Shown here: positions 18,268-27,562 of the stretch, piece after piece
Layout: the number at the start of each line of letters is the position of its first letter
How positions within the stretch are numbered: the first letter of the stretch is position 1
Origin: Thermodesulforhabdus norvegica
Lineage (GTDB): Bacteria > Desulfobacterota > Syntrophobacteria > Syntrophobacterales > Thermodesulforhabdaceae
Assembly (NCBI RefSeq): GCF_900114975.1
Contig: NZ_FOUU01000001.1
Location: 248,001-312,000, forward strand
Length of the DNA: 64,000 bases
Direction: 5' to 3'
Made by a program: the position numbers and the translations under genes
The notes under the pieces: generated by a model
What the model saw: the letters and a program-made list of their open reading frames with translations, nothing else
What the model was told of the DNA's origin: nothing
Database searches by the model: none

Positions 18268-19335
18268 TCACTCCCGAGTGTCTTCACTCTTTTTCTGAGG
18301 AATGAGAAAATCTTCAAGGTCAGGGGGCAGTCCCGACACAAGACTTACGATGGCAAGATCCTCTCCCACAAGTCTTTCAACCTGCACCATCCCCTTTGGA
18401 TCTCCTGGAATCCAGCCGGCCGGAGTTCCGGTCGGAGCTTTAACCAGCCTTCCGCTTCGAATTACATTCAGAATATCACCCTCGTGAAGCCCCGAAAGAG
18501 CACCGGCGCTTATGAACCATCTTCCATCTCCCTCTTCGGAAAAAGCACGGCAGTACCAGGGCATTATGTTCTTCTTTTCCATGGCAATATCGACGATCTT
18601 TGCCGCAAGAAGTCTCAGGAACTCATTCACTTCTGCCTGACTTTTAACGGGCATCGTCATTTCAAGGATGGGATAGCGGTACGAAAGCCCCGTATCAACA
18701 ATGCTTACCCTGGCAACGGAGTTTGCAGGGAAGGTTTCAGGCAGGTCAAGAACCTCTACAATGTTCAGCATTCTAACGCCGGGATAAATCCCGACAATCC
18801 GGGAAATACAGGCAAGATCACGGCGCTCAAGGCAATCCGTCTTTGACAATACTTCTCTTATATCCCGATCGCCGATGAAAATAGCCCCACGATTTTCCGT
18901 TTCTTCATCGGCGACCCTTAAAAAGCTCTCCGCCGCAGGAGCCTTCACCCGATCTCTATCGACAAGAAAACCGACCTTGGTAGCGAAAATGTCCTGCTCC
19001 GCCCTCAACCGCCTTTTAAAAACGGCCTCCTCAAGCCTCGCCAGCCGCTCCTCCTGATCTCGAACGGCACGGGCTTTATCGCCCGCATCGGCAAATATCC
19101 TGATGAGGTTGGTTGATTCCTTCTCAGGGTCCCTTTTCAAAAAATAATCTCCCGAAAGAAGGAAAGGCTGGTCAATCATGATTCGTCTTACCTGAGCGCT
19201 GGAGAAGGTATATCCTTCCGGGGGTTTTTCACTGGTGATATCGGGAAGTTTGCCCGAACCGCAGGCCGAAAACACCGTCAACAGGAAAATCCCCATAGAA
19301 TAAATAAGGCCTCTTCTTATTGCACCGTCCGTCAT
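18268..19335 (-). CDS. Lipoprotein of unknown function
   Basis: 355 residues. A signal peptide ends in lipobox FSAC, so it is likely lipid-anchored. A short charged coiled coil follows (about residues 85-115, [22 protein letters not shown]). The C-terminal part ([22 protein letters not shown]) looks like the small beta-barrel fold seen in FlgT and other envelope proteins. I do not recognise a named family. It overlaps glnS at the stop, so it is probably transcribed with it, but no functional link is obvious. Confidence 0.55.
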   Translation of the reverse strand: MTDGAIRRGLIYSMGIFLLTVFSACGSGKLPDITSEKPPEGYTFSSAQVRRIMIDQPFLLSGDYFLKRDPEKESTNLIRIFADAGDKARAVRDQEERLARLEEAVFKRRLRAEQDIFATKVGFLVDRDRVKAPAAESFLRVADEETENRGAIFIGDRDIREVLSKTDCLERRDLACISRIVGIYPGVRMLNIVEVLDLPETFPANSVARVSIVDTGLSYRYPILEMTMPVKSQAEVNEFLRLLAAKIVDIAMEKKNIMPWYCRAFSEEGDGRWFISAGALSGLHEGDILNVIRSGRLVKAPTGTPAGWIPGDPKGMVQVERLVGEDLAIVSLVSGLPPDLEDFLIPQKKSEDTRE

Positions 19336-19427
19336 ACCAGTACCTCTCAGCTACAACTCATTTTATCCTTCTGACTATATCCAAAACTCCTTTCTACCAC
19401 AACGCGCACACCACCGCACAAGCGAAA

Positions 19428-21377
19428 TCATGCATCCTGCCCGCCGTTACCCGGTAGCATCAGCCCGCCGTTCTTACGCCCCCGAAGCTCTCTCCGTTCC
19501 TCAACTTCGCTTACGATTTCGGCGAGCTTCTCATCTCCCTTTTCCATTCTCCTCGGTGCTCCGCCATTCCCAGTTCCCACAAATTCAAGAAGCTCTTTCA
19601 CGTAGGCTCTCAGTTGTTCAGCCTGAGCATTTAGTTCTTCTGCAACCGAGGCGGATTCTTCTGCCGTGGCGGCATTGTTCTGAACCGCTCTGTCCATTTC
19701 CGCAACAGCCCTGTTGACCTGTTCAATTCCTTCCTTTTGTTCCTGCGATGCCAGAGCTATGTTTTCAAGAAGCTTTGAAACTTCCGCTATCTTTTCCACA
19801 AATTTTTCAAAGACTTCCCTGGTTTTACTGCCAATAGCCATACCCTGACGGACACGATTTACGGCGGCCTCGATAAGATCAGAGGTATTCTTCGCAGCCT
19901 CACCCGATCTCATTGCAAGCGACCTTACCTCTTCAGCTACAACGGCAAACCCGGCACCGGCCTCTCCCGCTCTTGCCGCCTCCACTGCAGCGTTCAGGGC
20001 TAGGAGATTGGTTTGAAAGGCTATTTCGTCTATTGTTTTTATAATCTTGGACATTTCCTCACTCGCCACATTCATCTCCGAGAGGGCCTCAATCAGGCTC
20101 TTTATCGAGTCCTCTGCTTCCCTGGCAATTGACGAGGCTTCTTTCATGTGCCCGTCGGCTGTTGCAACATCTTGAGCATTTCGCTCAGCCATTGAGGCCA
20201 TCTGTTCAAGAGCAGAGGAAGTCTCTTCCAGAGCCGATGCCTGTTCCGAAGTCATCTCTGCGATTCGCTGGCTGGAAGAAGACACCTGAGCCGAAGCCGA
20301 AGCAACGAGCTCCGAACCGTCCTGAATCCCTTTGCTTATTCTTCTGACGAGTCTTGTCGTCGAAACGGCTATGTAGGAACCCAACAGCAGGGCAAGGGCT
20401 ACTCCGACCACAACCGCAAGTCCGATAATCACCCTTGAGGAAGAAGTACTTTTCTCTATCTCGCTCCTCTGTGCCTCTACAATTGCGTTCACCTTATCGG
20501 TCATCTCTGCCAGAAGACTCTGAACAATTTTCTGCTTATCCCTCAGATCATTCATGCCCAGTTTTACCATGTCAGAGTACAGCCCGTTACTTTTTGATAT
20601 AATGTTTATTATCTGCTCGAAATAGCCGAATGTTTCATCTGCGGCAGGCTTCAAATCCAGACGGTATATCATATTGGCCCGAGGAAGATCTCTCTCCGCA
20701 ACGGTCTCCTTTATTCTCCTTACCGCATTATGAAAAGCTTCATGAGATTGCGTGATTTTTTCGATAATTGCCGCCAGATCCGGATTTGAAGTCGAAAACC
20801 CTTCGAGCCACCTTCCAAACTCACACTTTGATGCATCATCTCCACCCTCAAATTCCTCTTTCCATGCAAGAAGATTTGCCACGTTAAGCATGGTTCTGTA
20901 ATGGAGCCCTCGAAAATACTCTATATTGCGGTAAAGCGCCTGAGGATTCACAATTCCCGTTAATTCCATTTCTTTTGAAATCGAAACGAAACGCTCCGTT
21001 GTTTTAATGTAATCAGAAAAGGCAGAGCTAAATTTTTCGAGCAGTTCTTCCTGTCCGGTCAAATGCTCTTCCACCAGTTTTTTGTATTCGTTCAGCGCAT
21101 TAAGGGCTTCTTTCTTTTCTCTTTCCAGGTGCCCGTACTGAGTTTTTCTTTCTTCCAAGCTCAAAAGAGGATTCATAAGAGTTCTCGTTGCAACCCGGAG
21201 GGTTTCCACATCTTCCCTTATTTCACCGATCAACCTCAGAGACGGAATTATTACCTGCTCCATTTGGTTAATATTGCCGACGAACCTGTTTCCCATAAGC
21301 CATCCCGAAGCCCCTACCAAAACCGTTATTAAGGAAACACCGACAAAACCGGCAATTAACTTCGTCCCGAACCTCAT
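19428..21377 (-). CDS. Methyl-accepting chemotaxis protein with CZB-like sensor segment
   Basis: 649 residues. TM1 is at about 7-28 and TM2 at about 315-338. The periplasmic region between them contains HYRTMLNVANLLAWKEEFEGG...CEFGRWLEG...SHEAFHNAV, resembling the CZB (chemoreceptor zinc-binding) pattern of spaced His/Cys. The cytoplasmic half has the conserved hairpin IAFQTNLLALNAAVEAARAGEAGAGFAVVAEEVR (about 430-465). No pentapeptide tether was seen at the C-terminus. A zinc- or redox-linked signal is plausible from the CZB-like region. An AAGGAGG site precedes the ATG. Confidence 0.9.
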   Translation of the reverse strand: MRFGTKLIAGFVGVSLITVLVGASGWLMGNRFVGNINQMEQVIIPSLRLIGEIREDVETLRVATRTLMNPLLSLEERKTQYGHLEREKKEALNALNEYKKLVEEHLTGQEELLEKFSSAFSDYIKTTERFVSISKEMELTGIVNPQALYRNIEYFRGLHYRTMLNVANLLAWKEEFEGGDDASKCEFGRWLEGFSTSNPDLAAIIEKITQSHEAFHNAVRRIKETVAERDLPRANMIYRLDLKPAADETFGYFEQIINIISKSNGLYSDMVKLGMNDLRDKQKIVQSLLAEMTDKVNAIVEAQRSEIEKSTSSSRVIIGLAVVVGVALALLLGSYIAVSTTRLVRRISKGIQDGSELVASASAQVSSSSQRIAEMTSEQASALEETSSALEQMASMAERNAQDVATADGHMKEASSIAREAEDSIKSLIEALSEMNVASEEMSKIIKTIDEIAFQTNLLALNAAVEAARAGEAGAGFAVVAEEVRSLAMRSGEAAKNTSDLIEAAVNRVRQGMAIGSKTREVFEKFVEKIAEVSKLLENIALASQEQKEGIEQVNRAVAEMDRAVQNNAATAEESASVAEELNAQAEQLRAYVKELLEFVGTGNGGAPRRMEKGDEKLAEIVSEVEERRELRGRKNGGLMLPGNGGQDA

Positions 21378-21448
21378 AAAGCTCTACCTCCTTTCAGGGT
21401 TAAAAGGTTAACGGAGGGGAATACCGGGACGCCCACAGGGGTAACCCC

Positions 21449-21991
21449 TCAACCTACACAGGAAATTATACCCTTTACTCTTTCCGCGACCTCCTTCAGA
21501 TCATGCTCATCGGGACGCTCTCTGATGTCACCTAGCCTGCCGGAAACGGAGAAATCGGACAGCCTGCGAGGCTTATAGGATCCCACAACAGCCCATTCCG
21601 CAATAATCACATAACCCAGATGATCAAACAACTGACCCATATATTTGAGTCCGGGAATTGCTTCGTTAATGCCCGTGTGAGCCCCTCCGTAAGTACAGTA
21701 TATTACAGCCCATTTACCCGGCCTTCTGGGAGACGACGCCTTTATTTCACCGGCATCCACATACTTTCTCCGAAGCTTTATAAATAGATCAACGACAGGT
21801 TTTCCCGGAAGCCATTCGTAAATTCCCGAACCGGCAAATACCAGATCGTAATCGAGTATGTCTATTTCAAGATCGGCGGAGATTTTCATCGTATCTATAC
21901 CGTACCCCAGATGTGATACCGTATCGGTAATCGTTTCCGCCACCTTTGCCGTATTTCCCGTCGAAGAAAAATACAGATTTAGAATTCGCAT
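21449..21991 (-). CDS. Flavodoxin-like protein
   Basis: 180 residues starting MRILNLYFSSTGNTAKVAE, where SSTGNT is the FMN phosphate-binding loop of flavodoxins. The rest keeps the flavodoxin fold pattern (DLVFAGSGIYEWLPGK, WAVIYCTYGG). No ferredoxin domain is present, so it is a simple electron carrier or FMN-dependent reductase. Start 21991 has an AAGGGGGG site about 5 nt upstream. It is probably transcribed alone. Confidence 0.8.
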   Translation of the reverse strand: MRILNLYFSSTGNTAKVAETITDTVSHLGYGIDTMKISADLEIDILDYDLVFAGSGIYEWLPGKPVVDLFIKLRRKYVDAGEIKASSPRRPGKWAVIYCTYGGAHTGINEAIPGLKYMGQLFDHLGYVIIAEWAVVGSYKPRRLSDFSVSGRLGDIRERPDEHDLKEVAERVKGIISCVG

Positions 21992-22058
21992 ACTACCCCC
22001 CCTTCCAGCATTACACATCTTTTCGTCACGCCTGTTTTTTACGGTTTAAACCTATTAA

Positions 22059-23258
22059 TCACTTTTTAACAAAGATGGAAAGAGCGGATTGAAGTTCCAT
22101 CAGGCCGGCACAAAAACTTCCTGAACCACCGTATTGCGGCGGATTTTCGATAGAGCATTTACCGGCACCGGTAGAAATAATTTTTTCTGCCTCAGCAAGC
22201 TTCCCGTCGTGAATATAGCAGACCGCCAGAAGCATTACGGCTTCCAGGCCTCCCGAATCGTTCTGAACAAGACCGCTCAAAACCTCCGAAGCCGCCTTGA
22301 AACGCCTGAGCCGCATCAAAATTCGAGCCTTCTCGATCAGAAAATCTACTTTCTTTGTCCCGGCGTATGCAAGGTCGCACAGATAAAGGGCCTTTTCAAC
22401 CTCACCCACAGACAGGAGGCTCACAATCTCTCTTTTGTAATCTTCATCGGATCTTCCGGAATAACCTTCTCCGGAATCAAGCCGCCACCACAGGCCGAGA
22501 GATCTGTAAATCTCCCGGAGCCCTGCTTCGTAAGACCCTGCGTTTTTCCCGGCTATTTTTCTAAGAATTTCAAGCGCCGAAGCGACACCGGCCGGGTTAC
22601 CCTGGTTCTGAGACACATAGGCAAGGACAGACCACAAATCGGGATCAAGAGGATTGCGATCGATTAGCAGTAAAGTCGCCTTCTCAGCCTCTCGCCACAT
22701 ACCGAGGTCAAGGGTAGCATTAAGGTAAAGCCTCAGCCAGTCGGAGGATGCCCGGGATGGGTTTTTCGTGATTCTAGAAAACAGCTCCAGGACCCTTTCA
22801 GGCATCCCCGCATCGGCGTAACTCGTCGCGGCGGCAAAGAGCATATCGGATCTGAGAGATGGATCTTTCGTAAGAAATGCGCACTTTTCAAAGAGGCCTG
22901 CGGCTTCTCTCATTCTGCCCAGCTTCCGTGCCGACTGAGCCTTCCCCTGACACAAGGCAAAATTCCGGGCATTGCTACTAAAACCCCTTTTATAGATTTC
23001 ATAGGCTTTTGAAAAGTTGCCACACAGAAAGTGGGCATTGCCGAGTTCAAGTAAAACCTCGGCACTTTCACTACCGGACGCTCTCATGTGCTCTTCCAAA
23101 ACGGATATAGCTCTTTGACATTTTCCAGTTTTCATCAACCCCTGAGCCTTAACGATAACGCTCGCATCATCGGCAGCTTCCGAAAAACCTCCAGGATCCA
23201 CGACCATGAAAAGTACGGTCGAAACCAGGCAGACCAGCGTTTTAACGGAATGCAGCAT
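22059..23258 (-). CDS. Exported TPR-repeat protein of the TonB operon
   Basis: 399 residues. An N-terminal signal peptide (about 1-28) precedes a chain of helical TPR units, e.g. AEVLLELGNAHFLCGNFSKAYEIYKRG and ARNFALCQGKAQSARKLGRMREAAGLFEK. It lies 8 bp after tonB. In vibrio TonB2-type operons, a TPR lipoprotein or periplasmic protein occupies the same position after TonB and helps the system work. A similar scaffold role in the periplasm is likely here. Confidence 0.75.
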   Translation of the reverse strand: MLHSVKTLVCLVSTVLFMVVDPGGFSEAADDASVIVKAQGLMKTGKCQRAISVLEEHMRASGSESAEVLLELGNAHFLCGNFSKAYEIYKRGFSSNARNFALCQGKAQSARKLGRMREAAGLFEKCAFLTKDPSLRSDMLFAAATSYADAGMPERVLELFSRITKNPSRASSDWLRLYLNATLDLGMWREAEKATLLLIDRNPLDPDLWSVLAYVSQNQGNPAGVASALEILRKIAGKNAGSYEAGLREIYRSLGLWWRLDSGEGYSGRSDEDYKREIVSLLSVGEVEKALYLCDLAYAGTKKVDFLIEKARILMRLRRFKAASEVLSGLVQNDSGGLEAVMLLAVCYIHDGKLAEAEKIISTGAGKCSIENPPQYGGSGSFCAGLMELQSALSIFVKK

Positions 23259-23266
23259 TAAGCGGC

Positions 23267-23989
23267 TTACTCCTTCAGTCTGAACTTTACGGGAAGAACC
23301 ACCAGGGTTTTAACGGTTTCTCCTTTGTACCTACCCGGCAAAAATCTCCATTTTTTCAGGGCTTCAATCACACTTTTTTCAAAATAACCCTCCGGGTTTG
23401 CCGAAATTATCCTGATATCTTCAATAGAACCGTCTCTTCCAACCACGAACCTTACCACAACCTCACCTTCTATCATCAACCGCCTGGCCCTAAGCGGATA
23501 AACGGGCTTAACACTGTGCAAAACCCTAGGAGGTTCATCCACCTCTGCCACTCCATAAGTCTTCAACCCTCCGGGTATTCCCGGTCTGGCCCTGTTTCCC
23601 GAAGGAGCCGAGGGAACTGTGCGGGAAGTCTTAACGGGGTTTGTATGCACGACCCTGGCGTGTACGACACGGGTACGGGGCTTTCGCAGGCTAATATCCG
23701 GAGGGGTCACAACAGAGGCCGCCACATTTTCCATCGGAGGCGGAGGTTCCATAAAAAAAATCTCTTCAGGAATCTTTGTCTGGGGGGGCGGTTCGCTCTC
23801 GATTATTTCTTCCGGTTCCACGACGGACCTTATGGTTTGAAAGTCCATTCCATAGGGAGAATATTCAATACCTATCGGATTCGGGGTCGTGAAAAGAAAC
23901 GTATCGTTTTTTCCCATCCGGGAAAGCAAAAGAAAAAGACAGAGAGTGCATAAAAAGCCGGCAATGTAGTGGCGTTTACCCACCTCCAT
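23267..23989 (-). CDS. tonB: TonB energy transducer
   Basis: About 240 residues. One N-terminal membrane helix (HYIAGFLCTLCLFLLLSRMG) is followed by a Pro-rich linker (ESEPPPQTKIPEEIFFMEPPPPM). The C-terminal TonB domain contains SVKPVYPLRARRLMIEGEVVVRFVVGRDGSIEDIRIISANPEGYFEKSVIEALKKWRF (about residues 150-215). It transmits proton-motive energy from ExbB/ExbD to outer-membrane receptors, most obviously the BtuB-like receptor encoded divergently. Start 23989 lies inside the end of exbD. Confidence 0.9.
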   Translation of the reverse strand: MEVGKRHYIAGFLCTLCLFLLLSRMGKNDTFLFTTPNPIGIEYSPYGMDFQTIRSVVEPEEIIESEPPPQTKIPEEIFFMEPPPPMENVAASVVTPPDISLRKPRTRVVHARVVHTNPVKTSRTVPSAPSGNRARPGIPGGLKTYGVAEVDEPPRVLHSVKPVYPLRARRLMIEGEVVVRFVVGRDGSIEDIRIISANPEGYFEKSVIEALKKWRFLPGRYKGETVKTLVVLPVKFRLKE

Positions 23990-24407
23990 CACTTCCCGCC
24001 TTCCTCGCCGCAACGCTCAGGTTTTTCGCCCCGGCAGCCCTGCATTCGTCCAGCACGCGAATAAGCACATCGGTCTTTGCATTTCTGTCACAAACGACGA
24101 CAACACCGGCGTCGGGATTTTCGCGAAGCACCTTTGACACGTAAGTTCTGATCATGGGAATCTCGATCCGACGGCCTTCAACAAAGATTTCTCCCTTTTC
24201 GGTAACGCCGATGATGAAACTCAGTTTTTCAAGCGGCTCCGCCGTCTTAGCCCGCGGCCTTTCCACAACGACACCGCTCTCTCTGGTAAAAGAAGTCGTG
24301 ACCAGGAAAAAAATTAGAAGAATAAAAACCATGTCCATAAGAGGAGCCAGATTGATTTCCACTCCGCCACGGCGCTGAAAACGCTTTCTCCTGAGAACGT
24401 GACTCAT
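23976..24407 (-). CDS. exbD: ExbD biopolymer transport protein
   Basis: 143 residues with the ExbD/TolR layout: a basic N-terminus, one membrane helix with the conserved Asp (NLAPLMDMVFILLIFFLVT), and a periplasmic domain. With ExbB it forms the proton channel that energises TonB. It overlaps tonB and is 3 bp after exbB. Confidence 0.93.
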   Translation of the reverse strand: MSHVLRRKRFQRRGGVEINLAPLMDMVFILLIFFLVTTSFTRESGVVVERPRAKTAEPLEKLSFIIGVTEKGEIFVEGRRIEIPMIRTYVSKVLRENPDAGVVVVCDRNAKTDVLIRVLDECRAAGAKNLSVAARKAGSDGGG

Positions 24408-24410
24408 GAT

Positions 24411-24830
24411 TCACCATTTCCTTCTGATTCTTTCACGACTCTGTTCAAAAATGTGGGCTCCCAGCATCGCCGGAACCGCAATAGTAAGCCCCGTCTGGGT
24501 GGTGATAAGAGCTTCAGATATTGCAGAAGCAAGATTTCTGGGATTCATACCCATCCAGGAAGAAAGAACCCTGAACGCCGAAATCATCCCGGAGACCGTT
24601 CCCAGAAGCCCGATGAGCGGAGCCACCACGGCAAGGACTACAAGGGTATTACTTGCTCTTTCCAATTGTTCAAAAGTACCGACAGACACTGCATCCGACC
24701 TTTTCCGAGCTTTAGGAAATACAGAAGCCACAAAAACCGCCCAGGTCCATACAGAACAAACGAACAGAGCTATCATCCAGGGGCCGCCCTGTTGAAAGTA
24801 GGAAACCAGAGAATTGACTATTTCGCCCAT
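24411..24830 (-). CDS. exbB: ExbB proton channel protein
   Basis: 139 residues from ATG 24830 (MGEIVNSLVSYFQQGGPWM). There are three membrane helices, and the conserved C-terminal pair is visible in LVVLAVVAPLIGLLGTVSGMI and AISEALITTQTGLTIAVPAMLGAHIFE. It is a short ExbB, as found downstream of TtpC-like proteins. The start is preferred because AAAGGG precedes it; a longer reading enters the upstream gene. Confidence 0.9.
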   Translation of the reverse strand: MGEIVNSLVSYFQQGGPWMIALFVCSVWTWAVFVASVFPKARKRSDAVSVGTFEQLERASNTLVVLAVVAPLIGLLGTVSGMISAFRVLSSWMGMNPRNLASAISEALITTQTGLTIAVPAMLGAHIFEQSRERIRRKW

Positions 24831-26278
24831 GACCCTTTCTCCCTTTGTTCCCATTCCGTAAGAATCCCGCAAACCTGAGAACTTTTTTCCTCTGCCTCCG
24901 TCGTCAATCTGTCTGCCCATCTCTCCAGGAAATGATGGGCTACTATGACGGGAACGGCGATCATCAGGCCAAATTGCGTCGTTACAAGAGCTTCGGAAAT
25001 ACCGGCAGAAAGATACCTGGGGTTACCGGTTCCAACGACCGTTATAACCTGAAAGGTTTCGATTATTCCGCATACCGTCCCGAGAAGACCCAAAAGAGGA
25101 GCAACAGAAGCCATGGTTGTAAGTGTCGAAAGAAACCGGTTGAGGCGTCCCGTCTCTTTAAAAAGGGCTTCATCAACGATATCTTCAACTCTCGGCACTT
25201 CAGCCCTGGTCGGATTTGAGAGAAAGTAAGCTGAATACGCCGAAACTATGTTGCCGACAATCCTTGCCGCAGGAGAAAACCCTAATCCCTTACAGATCTC
25301 GTAACATCGATCCCATTTGCCCGAACGAACCGCATCCATAATACGCGTCCATGCTTCTTCGCCGAGCGGCTTTTGCTTCCGGTAAAACCAGACTCTCTCG
25401 ATAAAAATGGACGCACATATGAGCGCTATAAGCAGAAGCGGCCACATAACGACCCCGCCCGACTTAAACCATTCGACGAGGCGATTGCCTGTGGCTTCGT
25501 AAACGTTCTCGTAAGCCTTTTTCCCCGTTATGTCGACCGGCACAGGACCGCCGTTTTTATCAAGAAAGTTTTTTACGGTCCGTGAGATTTCCGCCGGAAG
25601 GGGATAACCTGAAAGCAGAAAAGAATTGCCGGGACCCAGTCTGACGAGCCTGACATCGTCACTGGATAAGGCAAAAATACAGAAAGTTCCGACCCTCAAA
25701 GCCGTCACATTTCGTTCCTGACCGTCATCGCCGTAAATGGGAAGTTCGACCTTCTCTACAAGTCCCCCAAGCGTGATTTCCGTAAAGAGCGCTTCCGCCA
25801 GGGACCTGATATCTTCCATGGTTACAACGTAGTCCGGTTCATTTAATCTATCCCGCAGGTCCTTTAAACCGCCGTGATACATGACCAGAGGATTTCTGTC
25901 GAAAAGACCTGCAAAATCGTCCTGCCATGAAAGAATCTGCCTGTGTATTTCGGCCACTTCACCCTGCTGCTCCGAAAGGTCTTTACGGAATTCTTCTTCA
26001 TTTTTCCGCAATGCTTCAAACTCACTCTTGAGACCCTCTACTTCACTTCTCAGAGCTCCGGCCCTTTTTTCAAGCGTCGCGATTTCTTCAAGCAGAGCAC
26101 TTCGCTCCTTTTCGATCTGCCCGAAAACCCTTGAGGTCCTTTCTTCGGACAGTGTTATTTCTTTTTCAACCTCCTTTGAAAGAGTCCTCCAGGAAAGGCC
26201 TTCAGCTCTCGGAGTTCCCTGCATTACTGACAAAATAAGAAGACACAGCACGGAGAATTTCAGGGGTTGTGAGATCAT
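24818..26278 (-). CDS. TtpC-like protein: periplasmic coiled coil fused to MotA/TolQ/ExbB channel
   Basis: 486 residues. A signal sequence is followed by a long coiled coil (about 30-130) and a periplasmic domain. The C-terminal half (about 270-460) is an ExbB/TolQ channel domain with GVVMWPLLLIALICASIFIERVWFYRK and SVAPLLGLLGTVCGIIETF. This arrangement matches TtpC of vibrio TonB2 systems. It overlaps the DUF3450 gene upstream and exbB downstream, so all six genes of the operon are tightly coupled. Its role is to support TonB-dependent uptake. Confidence 0.85.
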   Translation of the reverse strand: MISQPLKFSVLCLLILSVMQGTPRAEGLSWRTLSKEVEKEITLSEERTSRVFGQIEKERSALLEEIATLEKRAGALRSEVEGLKSEFEALRKNEEEFRKDLSEQQGEVAEIHRQILSWQDDFAGLFDRNPLVMYHGGLKDLRDRLNEPDYVVTMEDIRSLAEALFTEITLGGLVEKVELPIYGDDGQERNVTALRVGTFCIFALSSDDVRLVRLGPGNSFLLSGYPLPAEISRTVKNFLDKNGGPVPVDITGKKAYENVYEATGNRLVEWFKSGGVVMWPLLLIALICASIFIERVWFYRKQKPLGEEAWTRIMDAVRSGKWDRCYEICKGLGFSPAARIVGNIVSAYSAYFLSNPTRAEVPRVEDIVDEALFKETGRLNRFLSTLTTMASVAPLLGLLGTVCGIIETFQVITVVGTGNPRYLSAGISEALVTTQFGLMIAVPVIVAHHFLERWADRLTTEAEEKSSQVCGILTEWEQREKGSWAK

Positions 26279-27060
26279 CGTTCAGCCCTTTCACCGGCAA
26301 CCGGAATAACTAACCAGGTATCTTCCCGGGAAGGCTCCAGGGAGTCTCCCCTCTGTACTCGATCAAAAACCTCCAGAACCCGGTCTCTTAAATCACCGGA
26401 AACAGGCTTCCATGTATGACTCACGGGATCATAAAAATTAAGAAAAGACCTATCAGGAGGCCCACAAAAAAGTGCAAGTCTGCCCACCCGCAAAAACTGC
26501 ACGTACTGCTCTTTATCCCCCTCTTTGAGCATGCCGTCGTAGACTTCCACCGACCTTCCGTAAAGAGCTTCCGCAAGTAGAGTTTCAAGAACCTTTCGGG
26601 TCTTTTCCGATAGAGAAATCGAATAATCCGCAAGGGTTGCTTTGAGATCGGTCAGCCTCTTGAGCCTTTGTTCTCTGTGAAAGGGTAGGTCATTCCTTAT
26701 GGCTTCATCAAGCCTATCTGTCGCATCGTAGAGAAACCTCTCAAGGTTCGAAATCAACTCCTGCGCACTTTCTCTCTGTTGCTCCAGTTTCTCAGACCTG
26801 GTCCTGGCCGTGTCCCGGTAATTCTCGTATTTCTCCTTTTCATGCTGCAGGTAGGCGATTTCCATTTTGAGCTTTACAATCTTTTGCTCCAGGGCAGCTC
26901 GCTCCTTTTCCCATTCTTCCCAGGCTCGGGCGGCATCTTTTTCATCGGATATTGCCTTGGTCAGAGCGGCATACAGTCCCGAAGGAGTCCCGGTAGAAGC
27001 ACCAACATTACCTGCCGTCAGTATCGTGATCACAAAGAAAGCATTACATTTCAACCACAT
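26275..27060 (-). CDS. DUF3450-family coiled-coil periplasmic protein
   Basis: 261 residues. A signal peptide (MWLKCNAFFVITILTAGNVGAS) is followed by a coiled coil (about 45-115) and a C-terminal beta-rich part (QYVQFLRVGRLALFCGPPDRSFLNFYDPVSHTW). DUF3450 proteins are regularly the first gene of TtpC/ExbB/ExbD/TonB/TPR operons, as here. The start at 27060 is chosen for the GGAGG 9 nt upstream; the reading from 27234 is not supported. The function is unknown beyond the operon link. Confidence 0.8.
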   Translation of the reverse strand: MWLKCNAFFVITILTAGNVGASTGTPSGLYAALTKAISDEKDAARAWEEWEKERAALEQKIVKLKMEIAYLQHEKEKYENYRDTARTRSEKLEQQRESAQELISNLERFLYDATDRLDEAIRNDLPFHREQRLKRLTDLKATLADYSISLSEKTRKVLETLLAEALYGRSVEVYDGMLKEGDKEQYVQFLRVGRLALFCGPPDRSFLNFYDPVSHTWKPVSGDLRDRVLEVFDRVQRGDSLEPSREDTWLVIPVAGERAER

Positions 27061-27082
27061 AGCAGCCGACCTCCATAAAATC

Positions 27083-27133
27083 AAAAGGCCACGCTCCCTT
27101 CCCTTTTCCGGAAAGGGCCTTCGTGGCCTTTTT
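27083..27133 (-). terminator. Leader hairpin in front of the DUF3450-TonB operon (possible attenuator)
   Basis: AAAAGGCCACG (27083-27093) pairs with CGTGGCCTTTT (27122-27132), with a nested CCCTTTTCCGGAAAGGG-type stem inside. On the minus strand the stem is followed by TTTTGATTTTATGGAGG, so a terminator-shaped hairpin stands directly before the ribosome-binding site of the first gene. Confidence 0.5.
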
Positions 27134-27174
27134 CCTGTCCCCGGTTTTTCGGAACCGTTCTTCGGTTCGCCTGA

Positions 27175-27203
27175 TGTTATTTTAGCGCATTGGTGGATGT
27201 CAA
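27175..27203 (-). promoter_or_regulatory. Probable sigma-70 promoter of the DUF3450-TonB operon
   Basis: On the minus strand a consensus TTGACA (27203-27198) is followed after 17 nt by ATAACA (27180-27175). TAAAAT overlaps it at a shorter spacing. It lies about 115 bp upstream of the first start codon. Confidence 0.45.
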
Positions 27204-27277
27204 GAGGATAAACGCACCTGCCATCAAAACACATTACGAAACTGTGTCGGGTCGCTACAGGATACCAGAAAACAGTG

Positions 27278-27307
27278 TTGACATTTCATGTTTCCATCAG
27301 GTATAGG
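27278..27307 (+). promoter_or_regulatory. Sigma-70-type promoter of the riboswitch-btuB operon
   Basis: TTGACA at 27278-27283 is followed after 17-18 nt by GTATAG/TATAGG (27301-27307). Transcription would begin about 15-20 nt before the riboswitch. Confidence 0.65.
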
Positions 27308-27332
27308 AGTTACGGAAATTTTGAAGTTTAGC

Positions 27333-27501
27333 GGTATCAGGTGCCCCTGCTAAGGGCTTAAAAGGGAACCCCGTGGGAATCGGGGACGGTCCCGCCGCTG
27401 TGAACGGGGACGAAACCCGCAAAATGCCACTGTCCCGATGATCGGGATGGGAAGGCGCGGGGAGTAGGAAGATCCGTGAGTCAGAAGACCTGCCTGATAC
27501 C
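27333..27501 (+). ncRNA. Adenosylcobalamin riboswitch
   Basis: The outer stem is GGTATCAGG (27333-27341) with CCTGATACC (27493-27501). Inside are the conserved core segments: AAAGGGAA, CCGCCGCTGTGAACGGGG-like sequence, ATGCCACTG, GGGAAGGCGC and the B12 box AGTCAGAAGACCTGCC. Sequence order and spacing fit the cobalamin riboswitch class. It precedes a BtuB-like receptor and a CbiZ/CobN operon, so high cobalamin should shut this operon off. Confidence 0.93.
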
Positions 27502-27562
27502 GGCCGATTGAGGGTTCGAGGAAGGACCCGAGCGGCTCCCAGGGATGAAGAAAGCAGGGTGC

